Below are positions 36,811-45,771 of a DNA stretch of 64,000 nucleotides, in pieces; positions within the stretch are counted from its first letter, which is position 1, and each line of letters starts with the position of its first letter. The position numbers and the translations under genes are program-made. The notes below the pieces were generated by a model. That model was not told the DNA's origin. It saw only the letters and a program-made list of their open reading frames with translations, and made no database searches. Origin of the DNA: Vannielia litorea (GTDB lineage Bacteria; Pseudomonadota; Alphaproteobacteria; Rhodobacterales; Rhodobacteraceae). The stretch spans positions 1,116,001 to 1,180,000 of the forward strand of contig NZ_JAHVJR010000001.1 in the NCBI RefSeq assembly GCF_019801175.1, in the 5' to 3' direction.

Positions 36811-37677
36811 TCAGAGGCTTGCGAGGAAGAATTTGACCGCTTCTGCTGTTTCTTCGGGGGCCGTATCGGGGAAGAAGTGGCCGCCGGGTAGGGCGGCGTG
36901 GGTCATTTGGGTGGTCTTGGGCGCCCAGGTGGCGGGGACATCGTAGAGTTTGGCCATGGCGCCGCTCGCGCCGTAGAGGATTTGGGCGGGGCATTGGATC
37001 GTGGCGCCGAGGTCGGCCTCATCGTCGGCGAGGTCCAGCGTGAGGGCGGTGCGGTAGTCGTTGCACATGGCGCGGCGGGTGTCGGGGTTGGTCCATGCGG
37101 TGCGGTAAGCGGTGAGCTGATCGGGGTGGAAATCGGTGTGCTTGGCGGCGCCCCAGCCGAGGAGGCAGGATTCGTAATAGGCGTTGGGATCGGCCGCGAT
37201 CATGGATTCCGGGAAAGGCTCGGGCTGGGCGAGGAAGAACCAGTGATAGTAGCTCTGCGCGACCCGGAGTTTGAGGTCGGTCAGCAGAGTGTGGGTTGGG
37301 ACGATGTCCATCAGGGTGACGGCCTTGACCCGCTCTGGGTGGTCAAGGGCCATGCGGTGGGCGACTCGCGCGCCGCGGTCGTGGGAGATGACGGCGAAGG
37401 TGTCGTGGCCGAGGTGGGCCATGAGGGCGGCGAGGCGGCGGGCCATCTCGCGGAAGGAATAGGGGGCGAGGTCGTGCGGCTTGCCCGAGGCGCCGTAGCC
37501 GGGGAGATCGGCGAGGATGATGGGGTGGTCCTGCGCGAAGGCTGGGGCGATGGGGTGCCACATGGCGCGGGTTTGGGGGAAGCCGTGGAGGAAGAGAAGG
37601 GGGAGGCCTTGTGGCGCTCCGCCGGGTTCATAAGCGAGGGTGAGGCCGTCGATCTCGGTGGTTTGCGGGGCGAACAT
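36811..37677 (-). CDS. Fluoroacetate/haloacetate dehalogenase-like alpha/beta hydrolase
   Basis: Alpha/beta hydrolase of 288 residues. All catalytic residues known from fluoroacetate dehalogenase FAcD (RPA1163) can be placed: nucleophile D100 with R101 and R104 in SHDRGARVAHR, D124 in LMDIVPT, the halide pocket H145-W146 in YYHWFFLAQPEPFPE and Y208 in MCNDYRTA, and the base H267 in GGHFFPD. The spacing matches FAcD as I remember it (offset of ten residues over the first six). An aspartate instead of serine nucleophile makes it a dehalogenase or epoxide hydrolase rather than an esterase; the HW/Y triad favours dehalogenase. Confidence 0.78.
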   Translation of the reverse strand: MFAPQTTEIDGLTLAYEPGGAPQGLPLLFLHGFPQTRAMWHPIAPAFAQDHPIILADLPGYGASGKPHDLAPYSFREMARRLAALMAHLGHDTFAVISHDRGARVAHRMALDHPERVKAVTLMDIVPTHTLLTDLKLRVAQSYYHWFFLAQPEPFPESMIAADPNAYYESCLLGWGAAKHTDFHPDQLTAYRTAWTNPDTRRAMCNDYRTALTLDLADDEADLGATIQCPAQILYGASGAMAKLYDVPATWAPKTTQMTHAALPGGHFFPDTAPEETAEAVKFFLASL

Positions 37678-37736
37678 TGGGGGCCTCTTGGTGGCGTCAT
37701 CCTCGGGCCGGGGCCTGAGGATGACGGTGATTTCGG

Positions 37737-39116
37737 TTAGCCGTTGGTCAGAGCCGCAAGGATGCGGGCCCAGCTTCTCGTGCCCTTGTGGAAACTCTCC
37801 ACGTCGTACTTCTCGTTCGGGCTGTGGATCTGGTCGTCGTCCTTGCCGAAGCCGATGAGCATGGCGTCCATGTCGAGGAGGGTTTTGAAGTAGCCCGCGA
37901 TCGGGATCGAGCCGCCGCAGCCGACGTAGGCGGCTTCGCTACCGTATTCCTCGGTGAGGGCCTGACGGGCGGGCTCGAAAGCGGCGTGAGTGGTGTCCAT
38001 ATGGCCGGCGGGGCCGGCGCCGTGGCCGTGGAACTCGACCTCGCAGTCGGGCGGCAGCATCGAGCGGACCATCTCGCGGAAGTTCTCGCGGATGGCGTGC
38101 GGGTCCTGCTCGCCGACGAGGCGGAAGGAGACCTTGGCGGAGGCCTTGGAGGGCAGCACGGTTTTGAAGCCGTCGCCGGTGTAGCCGCCCTTGATGCCGT
38201 TGATCTCGCAGGTCGGGCGGGACCAGAGCTGCTCGAGCGCCATGCGGCCCTGCTCACCGGCCAGCTCGGAGAGACCGACCTCACCGAGGAAGGATTTTTC
38301 ATCGAAGCCGAGGGCTTGCCAGCTTTTCTTCAGGTTGTCGCCGATCTCGGGCACGCCATCGTAGAAGCCGGGCACGGTGATGCGGCCTGTGTCATCGTGC
38401 AGCGAAGCGAGGATGCGGGTGAGCACGCGAATGGGGTTCATCGCGGCGCCGCCATACATGCCGGAGTGCAGATCCTTGTTGGCCGCCGTGATGGTCAGCT
38501 CCTCGCCCAGAAGGCCGCGTAGCTGGGTAATGATGGCGGGGACGGTATCGGCGAAGAGGCCTGTGTCGCAGATGAGAGCGATGTCGGCTTTCAGCTCTTC
38601 GGCGTTCTCCTTCATAAAGGGGATGAGGGAGGGGGAGCCGGACTCTTCCTCGCCCTCGAAGAAGATGGTGAGCTTGCAGGGCAGCGCGCCGTGCTCGGCG
38701 ACCCAGGCGCGGAGAGCCTCGACGAAGGTCATCAGTTGGCCCTTGTCATCGGAGCTGCCGCGGGCGCGGATGACCTTGCCATTGGGGGTGTCCTGAACCT
38801 CGGGGTCGAAAGGGTCACGGTCCCACAGCTCGAGCGGGTCGACGGGCTGCACATCATAATGGCCGTAGAAGAGGAGGTGCGGTGCACCCTCGGGGCCGCC
38901 GTGGGCCACGACCATCGGGTGGCCCGGGGTTTCGCGCACGGAGGCGTCGAGCCCCAGTGATGCAAGGTCGGCGGCGAGCCACTCGGCGGCGCGGGTGCAA
39001 TCTGCCTTGAAGGCCGGATCGGTGGAGATGGAGGGGATGCGCAGCAGCTCCATCAGGCGCTCCAGCGCCTCGGGCAGTTGAGAATCGATACGGGCGAGAA
39101 CGGGGTCGATGGACAT
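37737..39116 (-). CDS. M20 family metallopeptidase (dipeptidase-like)
   Basis: Zinc peptidase of 459 residues, cytoplasmic. Metal and catalytic motifs are visible: FYGHYDVQP, RGSSDDKGQL, FEGEEESGSPSL, ICDTGLF, and near the C-terminus DDQIHSPNEKYDVES. The sequence agrees with the M20 dipeptidase branch (carnosinase-like CNDP type) that keeps a dimerisation domain with ITAANKDLHSGMYGGAAMNP. It is on the same strand as the dehalogenase-like gene, 59 bases upstream, and may share a transcript with it. Confidence 0.9.
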   Translation of the reverse strand: MSIDPVLARIDSQLPEALERLMELLRIPSISTDPAFKADCTRAAEWLAADLASLGLDASVRETPGHPMVVAHGGPEGAPHLLFYGHYDVQPVDPLELWDRDPFDPEVQDTPNGKVIRARGSSDDKGQLMTFVEALRAWVAEHGALPCKLTIFFEGEEESGSPSLIPFMKENAEELKADIALICDTGLFADTVPAIITQLRGLLGEELTITAANKDLHSGMYGGAAMNPIRVLTRILASLHDDTGRITVPGFYDGVPEIGDNLKKSWQALGFDEKSFLGEVGLSELAGEQGRMALEQLWSRPTCEINGIKGGYTGDGFKTVLPSKASAKVSFRLVGEQDPHAIRENFREMVRSMLPPDCEVEFHGHGAGPAGHMDTTHAAFEPARQALTEEYGSEAAYVGCGGSIPIAGYFKTLLDMDAMLIGFGKDDDQIHSPNEKYDVESFHKGTRSWARILAALTNG

Positions 39117-39210
39117 GGTGGCTCCTTTGTTGCGCGGAGGGTAGCACCGGGAAAGGGACTGTCCAGCGGCGGAGATTCACGGCCCAGCGTGCGCATTTCG
39201 TGAATTCCAC

Positions 39211-39224
39211 GTGATCTGGATCAA
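39211..39224. promoter_or_regulatory. FNR/FnrL box upstream of hemA
   Basis: GTGATCTGGATCAA matches the FNR consensus TTGAT-N4-ATCAA except for one base. FnrL control of hemA is established in Rhodobacter. The site is 109-96 bases upstream of the chosen hemA start. A 10-bp inverted repeat ATTTCGTGAA (39195-39204) / TTCACGAAAT (39253-39262) brackets it. Confidence 0.72.
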
Positions 39225-39319
39225 AGCGCCAAAATATCGCAGGTGCCACATATTCACGAAATGATATGGCTCTGTTAAGACTTTCAAACGCCGCAGAGCG
39301 GACAAGGAGGACGCGCCCC

Positions 39320-40555
39320 GTGACCAGCAAGACGGACATGCTCGAGAAATTTGATGCAGCCCTCGATCGGCTGCACGAGGAGGGCCGGTATCGGACCTTC
39401 ATCGATATCGAGCGCCGTAAGGGGCAGTTTCCGCATGCCGTCTGGATGAAGCCCGATGGCTCGGAGCAGGATATCACCGTGTGGTGCGGCAACGACTACC
39501 TCGGGATGGGCCAGCATCCGGTGGTGCTGGCGGCCATGCACGAGGCGCTGGAAGCCACGGGCGCAGGCTCGGGCGGGACGCGGAACATCAGCGGCACCAC
39601 GGTGTATCACAAGCGGCTGGAGGCCGAACTGGCCGACTTGCACGGCAAGGAAGCCTCGCTGCTGTTCACCTCGGCCTATATTGCCAATGACGCCACGCTG
39701 AGCACGCTGCCCAAGCTGCTGCCGGGGCTGATCATCTATTCGGACGAGCTGAATCACGCCAGCATGATCGAGGGCATCCGCCGCAATGGCGGGGCCAAGC
39801 GGGTGTTTCGGCACAATGACGTGGAGCATCTGCGCGAGCTGATGGCCGCAGATGATCCGGCGGCGCCGAAGCTGATTGCTTTCGAGTCGATCTATTCGAT
39901 GGACGGCGATTTTGGACCGATCCGCGAGCTGTGCGACCTGGCCGACGAGTTTGGCGCGCTGACCTACCTCGACGAGGTGCACGCTGTGGGTATGTATGGC
40001 CCGCGCGGTGGTGGCGTGGCGGAGCGGGACGGGCTGATGGACCGGCTCGACATCATCAATGGCACGCTGGGCAAGGCCTTTGGCGTGCATGGTGGCTACA
40101 TCGCCGCCAGCGCGAAAATCTGCGATGCGGTAAGGTCTTATGCGCCGGGCTTCATCTTTACCACCAGCCTGCCGCCGGTGGTGGCTGCTGGGGCTGCTGC
40201 CAGCGTAGCGCACCTCAAGCAGGACCAGACGATCCGCGACCAGCACCAGACCAATGCGCGCATTCTGAAGACCCGGCTGAAGGCGCTGGGGCTGCCGATC
40301 ATCGACCACGGCAGCCATATCGTGCCGGTGATCGTGGGCGACCCGAAGCACACCAAGATGATCTCGGACATGCTGCTCGAGGATTACGGTGTGTATGTGC
40401 AGCCGATCAACTACCCGACCGTGCCGCGCGGCACCGAGCGGCTGCGGTTTACCCCCTCGCCGGTGCATGACCCGAAGATGATCGACGGGCTGGTCAAGGC
40501 GATGGACGGGCTGTGGAACCACTGCGAGCTGAACCGTCAGGAGCTCTCTGCCTGA
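39320..40555 (+). CDS. hemA: 5-aminolevulinate synthase
   Basis: PLP enzyme of 411 residues that condenses glycine with succinyl-CoA, the first step of tetrapyrrole synthesis by the C4 route. Diagnostic stretches are RYRTFIDIERRKGQFP, WCGNDYLGMGQHP, GSGGTRNISGTT and the PLP lysine K252 in NGTLGKAFGV. The GTG at 39320 follows AAGGAGG by nine bases and gives a good start; ATG 39338 is the alternative. It links haem supply to the ccm genes in this window and is probably oxygen-regulated through the FNR box upstream. Confidence 0.96.
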   Translation: MTSKTDMLEKFDAALDRLHEEGRYRTFIDIERRKGQFPHAVWMKPDGSEQDITVWCGNDYLGMGQHPVVLAAMHEALEATGAGSGGTRNISGTTVYHKRLEAELADLHGKEASLLFTSAYIANDATLSTLPKLLPGLIIYSDELNHASMIEGIRRNGGAKRVFRHNDVEHLRELMAADDPAAPKLIAFESIYSMDGDFGPIRELCDLADEFGALTYLDEVHAVGMYGPRGGGVAERDGLMDRLDIINGTLGKAFGVHGGYIAASAKICDAVRSYAPGFIFTTSLPPVVAAGAAASVAHLKQDQTIRDQHQTNARILKTRLKALGLPIIDHGSHIVPVIVGDPKHTKMISDMLLEDYGVYVQPINYPTVPRGTERLRFTPSPVHDPKMIDGLVKAMDGLWNHCELNRQELSA

Positions 40556-40753
40556 GCGGAACCCCGCTGAGGCGACACCCCCCTTTTCGAATCCTTGCGA
40601 CGCTCCGGCGGTTCGGCAAGAAGCCTCCTGTAAACGCTTCTGCAAGTGCATCGGCGTTAGCATCATGGTAATCTACACGTGATCTTGGCGTGTAGCGCAC
40701 GAATCGCCATAGGTCTTGGGGACACTTCTGAATATGCGCACGGGGCAGGCATA

Positions 40754-42463
40754 ATGATCAGGCGCAGGACGCCAAAGCCGGACACGGAGGAGGCACCTCC
40801 GAAGGGATTCGATGATTTCGATCTGCGGCTGGGCGACATCATGCGGGGCGAGCGGGCGACAATGGGCAAGAGCCTGTTGGACGTGCAGCGCGAGCTGAAG
40901 ATCAAGGCCACCTACATCGCTGCCATCGAGAACTCTGACCCGAGCGCCTTTGAGACGCCCGGCTTTATTGCCGGTTACGTGCGCTCCTATGCCCGCTATC
41001 TCGCGCTGGACCCGGAATGGGCCTTCGAGACCTTCTGCCGAGAGGCTGATTTTGCCACCCTGTCGGGGCTGGAGCAGAGCGGGCGCAAGGGCGAGGGGAC
41101 CAAGGTTTCCAAGGAGGCGAATGCCGCCGCCGATGGAGCGCTTGGCGGTATGCTCACCCGTCTTAAAGGTGGCGCACCCGGAGCCAAGGGCAAGCCCAAG
41201 GCCCGCCCGCTGACCCGTGTGGCCGGTGCGCGTGACCCCTTTGCCGAGCCGAACGTCTCGTTCAGCCCGCGCGGCGAGGGGATGCTCTCGAAGATCGAGC
41301 CGGGTGCTATCGGCTCGTCGCTGGTGCTGCTCGCGCTGATCGGTGCGGTGGGCTACGGCGGCTGGGCGGTGCTTCAGCAGGTGCAGCGCGTGTCGGTCGC
41401 GCCGGTGGACGAGGCGCCCGGCGTGGTGGCCGATATCGACCCGTTGGCACCGCCGGTGGCGCCCGAAGTGGACAGCCCGGAATACGCTGGCGTGGATGCC
41501 GCGACCCCTGATGCACTGGACCGGCTCTATCGCCCGCAGGCACTGGACACCCCGGTGATGGTGCCGCGCGATGGCCCGATTGCGGCGCTTGACCCGCGCA
41601 CTCAGGGCGCGCTTGCGCCGGGCGCCGGGGCAGGGGCCGGAATTGGCAGCAGCGGCGTGCTGGTGGCCGAGACGGGTGAAGTCCATCGCGACGATGGCAC
41701 CGAACTCGATGCCTCCGATGCGCTCGAACTGGTGGCCACCGCCCCGGCATGGGTGCGGGTGCAGGACGCCGAGGGCAACATCCTCTTCGAGAAGACGCTG
41801 AACGCCGGGGAGCGCTGGATCGTGCCCGAGGGTGACACCGCCGCGGTGCTGCGCACCGGCGCGGCTGGCGCAGTGTACTTTGCGATGGACGGCAAGACCT
41901 ATGGCCCCGCTGGCCCGAGCGGCAATGTCGTCTCTGGCCTTGCGCTGAACCGCGACGGGCTGCGCGACAGCTTTACGCTGGCCGATGGCGCGACCGATGG
42001 GGCGCTGGCCCGGGTTTTGGCCGAAGCGCCGCAAAAGCCGCTGAACGCGCCCGAGGACTACGAAGAAAAGCGCCGCGTTGCCGAGGCAATCGTGGCAGAT
42101 GCACCCAAGGTGACCGCCGATGGCCAGCCCATGGTGGAGCTGGTCGCGGTGCGGCCGAGCTGGGTGCGGGTGCGGGCCGCGGATGGCTCGACGATCTATG
42201 AGCGCACCATGCAGCCGGGCGATCGTTATACCCTGCCGCAGGCCGAAGTGGCTGCCACCCTGCGCACCGGCGATGCCGGCGCGGTTTATGTGGTGGCTGG
42301 CGGGCAGGCCTATGGGCCGATTGGCAGCCGGGGTGAGGTGGTGTCGAACTTCGCGCTGAGCGCGGAAGGTGCGACCGAGAGCCTTGCTGTGGCCGACCTC
42401 AGCCGCGACCCGGCGCTGCAGAGCGTGATGGTCGCTGAGAACGGGCCGCTGGTTTCCGAATGA
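40754..42463 (+). CDS. RodZ-like protein with HTH and two DUF4115 domains
   Basis: Bitopic membrane protein of 569 residues. Cytoplasmic N-terminus with a RodZ-type HTH (about 22-90, FDLRLGDIMRGERATMGKSL and IENSDPSAFETPGFIAGYVRSYARYL), a membrane helix near 180-200, a long Pro/Ala-rich linker, then two copies of the DUF4115 domain: PAWVRVQDAEGNILFEKTL (from about 331) and PSWVRVRAADGSTIYERTM (from about 470). RodZ normally has one such domain. It probably links MreB to cell-wall growth. An inverted repeat CTACACG/CGTGTAG (40673-40695) is in the upstream gap. ispG follows. Confidence 0.82.
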   Translation: MIRRRTPKPDTEEAPPKGFDDFDLRLGDIMRGERATMGKSLLDVQRELKIKATYIAAIENSDPSAFETPGFIAGYVRSYARYLALDPEWAFETFCREADFATLSGLEQSGRKGEGTKVSKEANAAADGALGGMLTRLKGGAPGAKGKPKARPLTRVAGARDPFAEPNVSFSPRGEGMLSKIEPGAIGSSLVLLALIGAVGYGGWAVLQQVQRVSVAPVDEAPGVVADIDPLAPPVAPEVDSPEYAGVDAATPDALDRLYRPQALDTPVMVPRDGPIAALDPRTQGALAPGAGAGAGIGSSGVLVAETGEVHRDDGTELDASDALELVATAPAWVRVQDAEGNILFEKTLNAGERWIVPEGDTAAVLRTGAAGAVYFAMDGKTYGPAGPSGNVVSGLALNRDGLRDSFTLADGATDGALARVLAEAPQKPLNAPEDYEEKRRVAEAIVADAPKVTADGQPMVELVAVRPSWVRVRAADGSTIYERTMQPGDRYTLPQAEVAATLRTGDAGAVYVVAGGQAYGPIGSRGEVVSNFALSAEGATESLAVADLSRDPALQSVMVAENGPLVSE

Positions 42464-42588
42464 TGTGAGGCCGGGTGCGCCATTGCTGCGCACCCTTCGG
42501 GGACGGTCCCGTGCGGAAATGTTCCATTGTCCCTGACGGCAACGCGGCCTATCTCTCGGGCTGACGCGAGCAATCCCCCGGAGGGTCC

Positions 42589-43710
42589 ATGTCGATCAAC
42601 GCAATCCGCCCGTGGAAGAACATCTACCGCCGCGAGAGCCGCCAGGTGATGGTGGGCAAGGTGCCGGTGGGCGGCGGCGCGCCGATCTCGGTGCAGACCA
42701 TGACCAACACCGACACGAGCGACGCGAAGGCGACGATCGAGCAGGTGTTGCGCTGCGCGGAAGCGGGGGCGGATATTGTGCGGGTGTCGGTGCCGGATGA
42801 GGCCTCGAGCAGCGCGTTGAAGGAGATTGTGGCGGAAAGCCCGGTGCCGATCGTTGCGGACATTCACTTTCACTACAAGCGGGCACTGGAGAGCGCCGAG
42901 GCGGGCGCGGCCTGCCTGCGGATCAACCCCGGCAACATCGGCGATGCGAAGCGGGTGCAGGAGGTGGTGAAAGCGGCGAAGGACCACGGCTGCTCGATCC
43001 GGATCGGGGTGAACGCCGGGTCGCTGGAGAAACACCTGCTGGAAAAGTACGGCGAGCCGTGCCCCGATGCGATGGTGGAGAGCGGGCTCGACCACATCAA
43101 GCTGTTGCAGGACAACGACTTTCACGAGTTCAAGATCAGCTGCAAGGCCTCGGACGTTTTCCTGAGCGCGGCGGCTTACCAGCAGCTTGCGGAGGCCACC
43201 GACGCGCCCATACACCTTGGCATCACCGAGGCGGGCGGGCTGATGAGTGGCACGATCAAGAGCGCCATCGGCCTCGGCAACCTGCTGTGGATGGGGATTG
43301 GCGACACGATCCGTGTGAGCCTCTCTGCCGATCCGGTGGAAGAGGTGAAGGTGGGCTACGAGATCCTGAAATCGCTGGGTTTGCGCCACCGGGGGGTGAA
43401 CATCATCAGTTGCCCCAGTTGCGCGCGGCAGGGGTTTGACGTGATCAAGACGGTGGAGGCGCTGGAGAAGCGGCTGGAGCACATCAAGACGCCGATGAGC
43501 CTGAGCATCATCGGCTGCGTGGTGAATGGGCCGGGCGAGGCGCTGATGACCGATGTGGGCTTTACCGGCGGCGGGGCCGGGCACGGGATGGTCTATTTGT
43601 CGGGCAAGCAGGACCACAAGATCAGCAATGACCAGATGATCGACCACATCGTGCGTGAGGTGGAGGCCAAGGCTGAGGAGATCGAGGCCAAGGCCGAAGC
43701 TGCCGAATGA
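42589..43710 (+). CDS. ispG: 4-hydroxy-3-methylbut-2-enyl diphosphate synthase IspG
   Basis: Iron-sulfur enzyme of the MEP isoprenoid pathway, 373 residues. The N-terminal TIM barrel has VPVGGGAPISVQTMTNTDTS; the C-terminal cluster site shows ISCPSCARQGFD and IGCVVNGPGEA, which provide three cysteines and the glutamate that bind the [4Fe-4S] centre. GGAGG before ATG 42589. It follows the RodZ-like gene by 125 bases, an order found in many proteobacteria (rodZ-ispG). The tail is a Glu/Ala/Lys-rich helix. Confidence 0.97.
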   Translation: MSINAIRPWKNIYRRESRQVMVGKVPVGGGAPISVQTMTNTDTSDAKATIEQVLRCAEAGADIVRVSVPDEASSSALKEIVAESPVPIVADIHFHYKRALESAEAGAACLRINPGNIGDAKRVQEVVKAAKDHGCSIRIGVNAGSLEKHLLEKYGEPCPDAMVESGLDHIKLLQDNDFHEFKISCKASDVFLSAAAYQQLAEATDAPIHLGITEAGGLMSGTIKSAIGLGNLLWMGIGDTIRVSLSADPVEEVKVGYEILKSLGLRHRGVNIISCPSCARQGFDVIKTVEALEKRLEHIKTPMSLSIIGCVVNGPGEALMTDVGFTGGGAGHGMVYLSGKQDHKISNDQMIDHIVREVEAKAEEIEAKAEAAE

Positions 43711-43758
43711 AGATCGCCCGCTAGGCGGTCGATATATCAGGGGAAATTTCCAGCAGGG

Positions 43759-44508
43759 TTACCGGGCGTCGCGGACTTCATCGACGATGTTGGTCATCGC
43801 CTGAAGCGGAACGTAGCCGCGCAGCATCTGGTCTTCGAGCACGAAGGTCGGGGTGCCGGAGATTTGCATGGCCTGGGCAAGCGTGCGGTTTTCGGCGATC
43901 ACCGCGCTGACCTCATCGGAGTTCATAGCGGCGAGGATCGGGGCCGGGTCGGTGCCCGCTTTCTCGGCCAGCGCGGTCAGGGCGGCCTCGTTGTAATCGC
44001 CGCGCATCTGCATCATCGCATCATGCACGCTCTTGTAGGCCTCGGGGCCGGCGACCTGAAGCGTGGCGATGGCGAAGCGGGAGGCGACAACCGATTGCTC
44101 ACCGAGGATCGGGAATTCCTTGACGATGAAGCGGATGTTGCCATCGGCCTCGATCAGGCTCTCGACCTCGGGGAAGGCCTTTTTGCAGTAGCCGCAGCGG
44201 TAATCCATGAACTCGACGATGGTGATATCGCCGTCGGGGTTGCCGCCGACGTAGGAATAGCCGTCATTGAACAGCGCATCGGCGTGGTTGGCCACGAGGG
44301 CCACATCACCTTGCGCCTGTTCGGCAGCCTGACGCTCTTCGAGCACGCCGATGGCCTCCATCAGCACCTCGGGGTTGTCCAGCAGGTAGGCGCGGATCTC
44401 GGCGCGGAAGGTCTCGCGCTCTGCATCGCTCATTTCGCCGATCTCGAAGGCGGCGGCGGGCAGGGCGGTGAGGGCGAGAGTGGCGGCGAGGAGAGGGGCG
44501 CGGAACAT
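43759..44508 (-). CDS. DsbA family thioredoxin-like protein
   Basis: Periplasmic disulfide oxidoreductase of 249 residues. Signal peptide at 1-20 (cleavage after AAA). A helical N-terminal extension (about 25-80) precedes the thioredoxin fold with the active site C105-GY-C108 in FMDYRCGYCKKAFPE, and cis-Pro loop SGTPTFVLED. The layout resembles the DsbA/BdbD/ScsC-like group with an N-terminal oligomerisation helix, which often act as isomerases. Start ATG 44508 is chosen because it begins the signal peptide. Confidence 0.9.
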   Translation of the reverse strand: MFRAPLLAATLALTALPAAAFEIGEMSDAERETFRAEIRAYLLDNPEVLMEAIGVLEERQAAEQAQGDVALVANHADALFNDGYSYVGGNPDGDITIVEFMDYRCGYCKKAFPEVESLIEADGNIRFIVKEFPILGEQSVVASRFAIATLQVAGPEAYKSVHDAMMQMRGDYNEAALTALAEKAGTDPAPILAAMNSDEVSAVIAENRTLAQAMQISGTPTFVLEDQMLRGYVPLQAMTNIVDEVRDAR

Positions 44509-44631
44509 ATGCGTCGTCCTTTGGCTGGCGTCGTGCGGGGTGTCGCACGGTTGGGTCGGGGCCGCAAGTTCGCACGGCATTGACGGCAGGGTGCCGCTTG
44601 TTACTGGTGGGCGGAGGTTAAGGAGGCCCGC

Positions 44632-45771
44632 ATGCGTGTTTCAAGGCGAAGTGACGTTGATCCCTTTATCGTGATGGATGTGATGGAGGCCGCGCGGGCG
44701 GCCGAGGCGGCAGGGCGCTCGGTGATCCACATGGAGGTGGGGCAGCCGGGCACGCCTGCGCCAGCCGGTGCGCGGGCCGCGGTTGCGGCGGCGCTGGAGG
44801 CCGGGCCGATGGGCTACACGGTGGCGCTGGGGCTGCCGGAGCTTCGGGCGGGCATCGCGAATTTGTATCGCCGCTGGTACGGGGTGGAGTTGAACCCGGA
44901 GCGGGTGATCGTGACGACCGGCTCCTCAGGGGCCTTCCTGCTGGCCTTTACCGCGCTGTTCGATGCGGGCGAGAAAGTGGGGCTGGGGGCGCCGGGCTAT
45001 CCGAGTTACCGGCAGATCCTGCGGGCGCTTTCGTTACAACCGGTGGAGATCGAGGCGCGGCTGGCGACCCGGATGCAGCCTGCGCCGGAGGATGTACCGG
45101 AGGGGTTGGCCGGGCTGATCCTTGCCTCGCCGGGCAATCCTACGGGGACCATTCTGGAGCGGGGGGCGCTTGGGGCGCTACTGGAGCGGGCCTTGGAGGT
45201 TGGGGCCGCGGTGGTGAGCGACGAGATTTACCACGGGCTTCATTACGGCGACCGGGCGGTGAGCGCGTTGGAACTGACGGATGATGTGGTGGTGATCAAT
45301 TCCTTCAGTAAATACTTCTCGATGACCGGCTGGCGCGTGGGCTGGATGGTGGTGCCGGAGGCGGACATTCGAACCTATGAGCGCCTAGCGCAGAACATGT
45401 TCATCTGCCCGCCCCATGTGGCGCAGGTGGCGGCGCTGGCGGCGCTGGACTGCGAGGAAGAGCTGGAGGGGAACCGGGCGGTTTATGCGAGGAACCGGGC
45501 GGCGATGCTGGAGGGTTTGCCGAAGGCTGGGTTCACGAGGTTTGCGCCGCCGGATGGGGCGTTCTACGTGTATGCGGACGTGTCCGAGCTGACAGGCGAT
45601 AGCTTGAAGTTCTGCCAGCAAATCCTTGAAAAGACGGGGGTTGCCGTGACGCCGGGGCTGGACTTCGACTCCGCGCGGGGCGCGAAGTGGCTGCGGTTTT
45701 CCTATGCGCGGAGCGAGGCGGATATTGCCCAGGGGCTGCGGCGGCTTATCGAGGCCGTGCCTCAGATGTAA
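44632..45771 (+). CDS. Class I/II pyridoxal-phosphate aminotransferase
   Basis: PLP enzyme of 379 residues. Visible: HMEVGQPGTPAPAG at the N-terminus, VTTGSSGAFLLAF, ASPGNPTGT, SDEIYHGLHYGD and the PLP lysine K227 in SFSKYFSMTGWRVGW; final arginine in LRFSYARSEADI. This is the aspartate/aromatic aminotransferase fold type I. Substrate uncertain (Asp, Ala or aromatic). Its end overlaps the convergent gene at 45762 by ten bases. Confidence 0.9.
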   Translation: MRVSRRSDVDPFIVMDVMEAARAAEAAGRSVIHMEVGQPGTPAPAGARAAVAAALEAGPMGYTVALGLPELRAGIANLYRRWYGVELNPERVIVTTGSSGAFLLAFTALFDAGEKVGLGAPGYPSYRQILRALSLQPVEIEARLATRMQPAPEDVPEGLAGLILASPGNPTGTILERGALGALLERALEVGAAVVSDEIYHGLHYGDRAVSALELTDDVVVINSFSKYFSMTGWRVGWMVVPEADIRTYERLAQNMFICPPHVAQVAALAALDCEEELEGNRAVYARNRAAMLEGLPKAGFTRFAPPDGAFYVYADVSELTGDSLKFCQQILEKTGVAVTPGLDFDSARGAKWLRFSYARSEADIAQGLRRLIEAVPQM

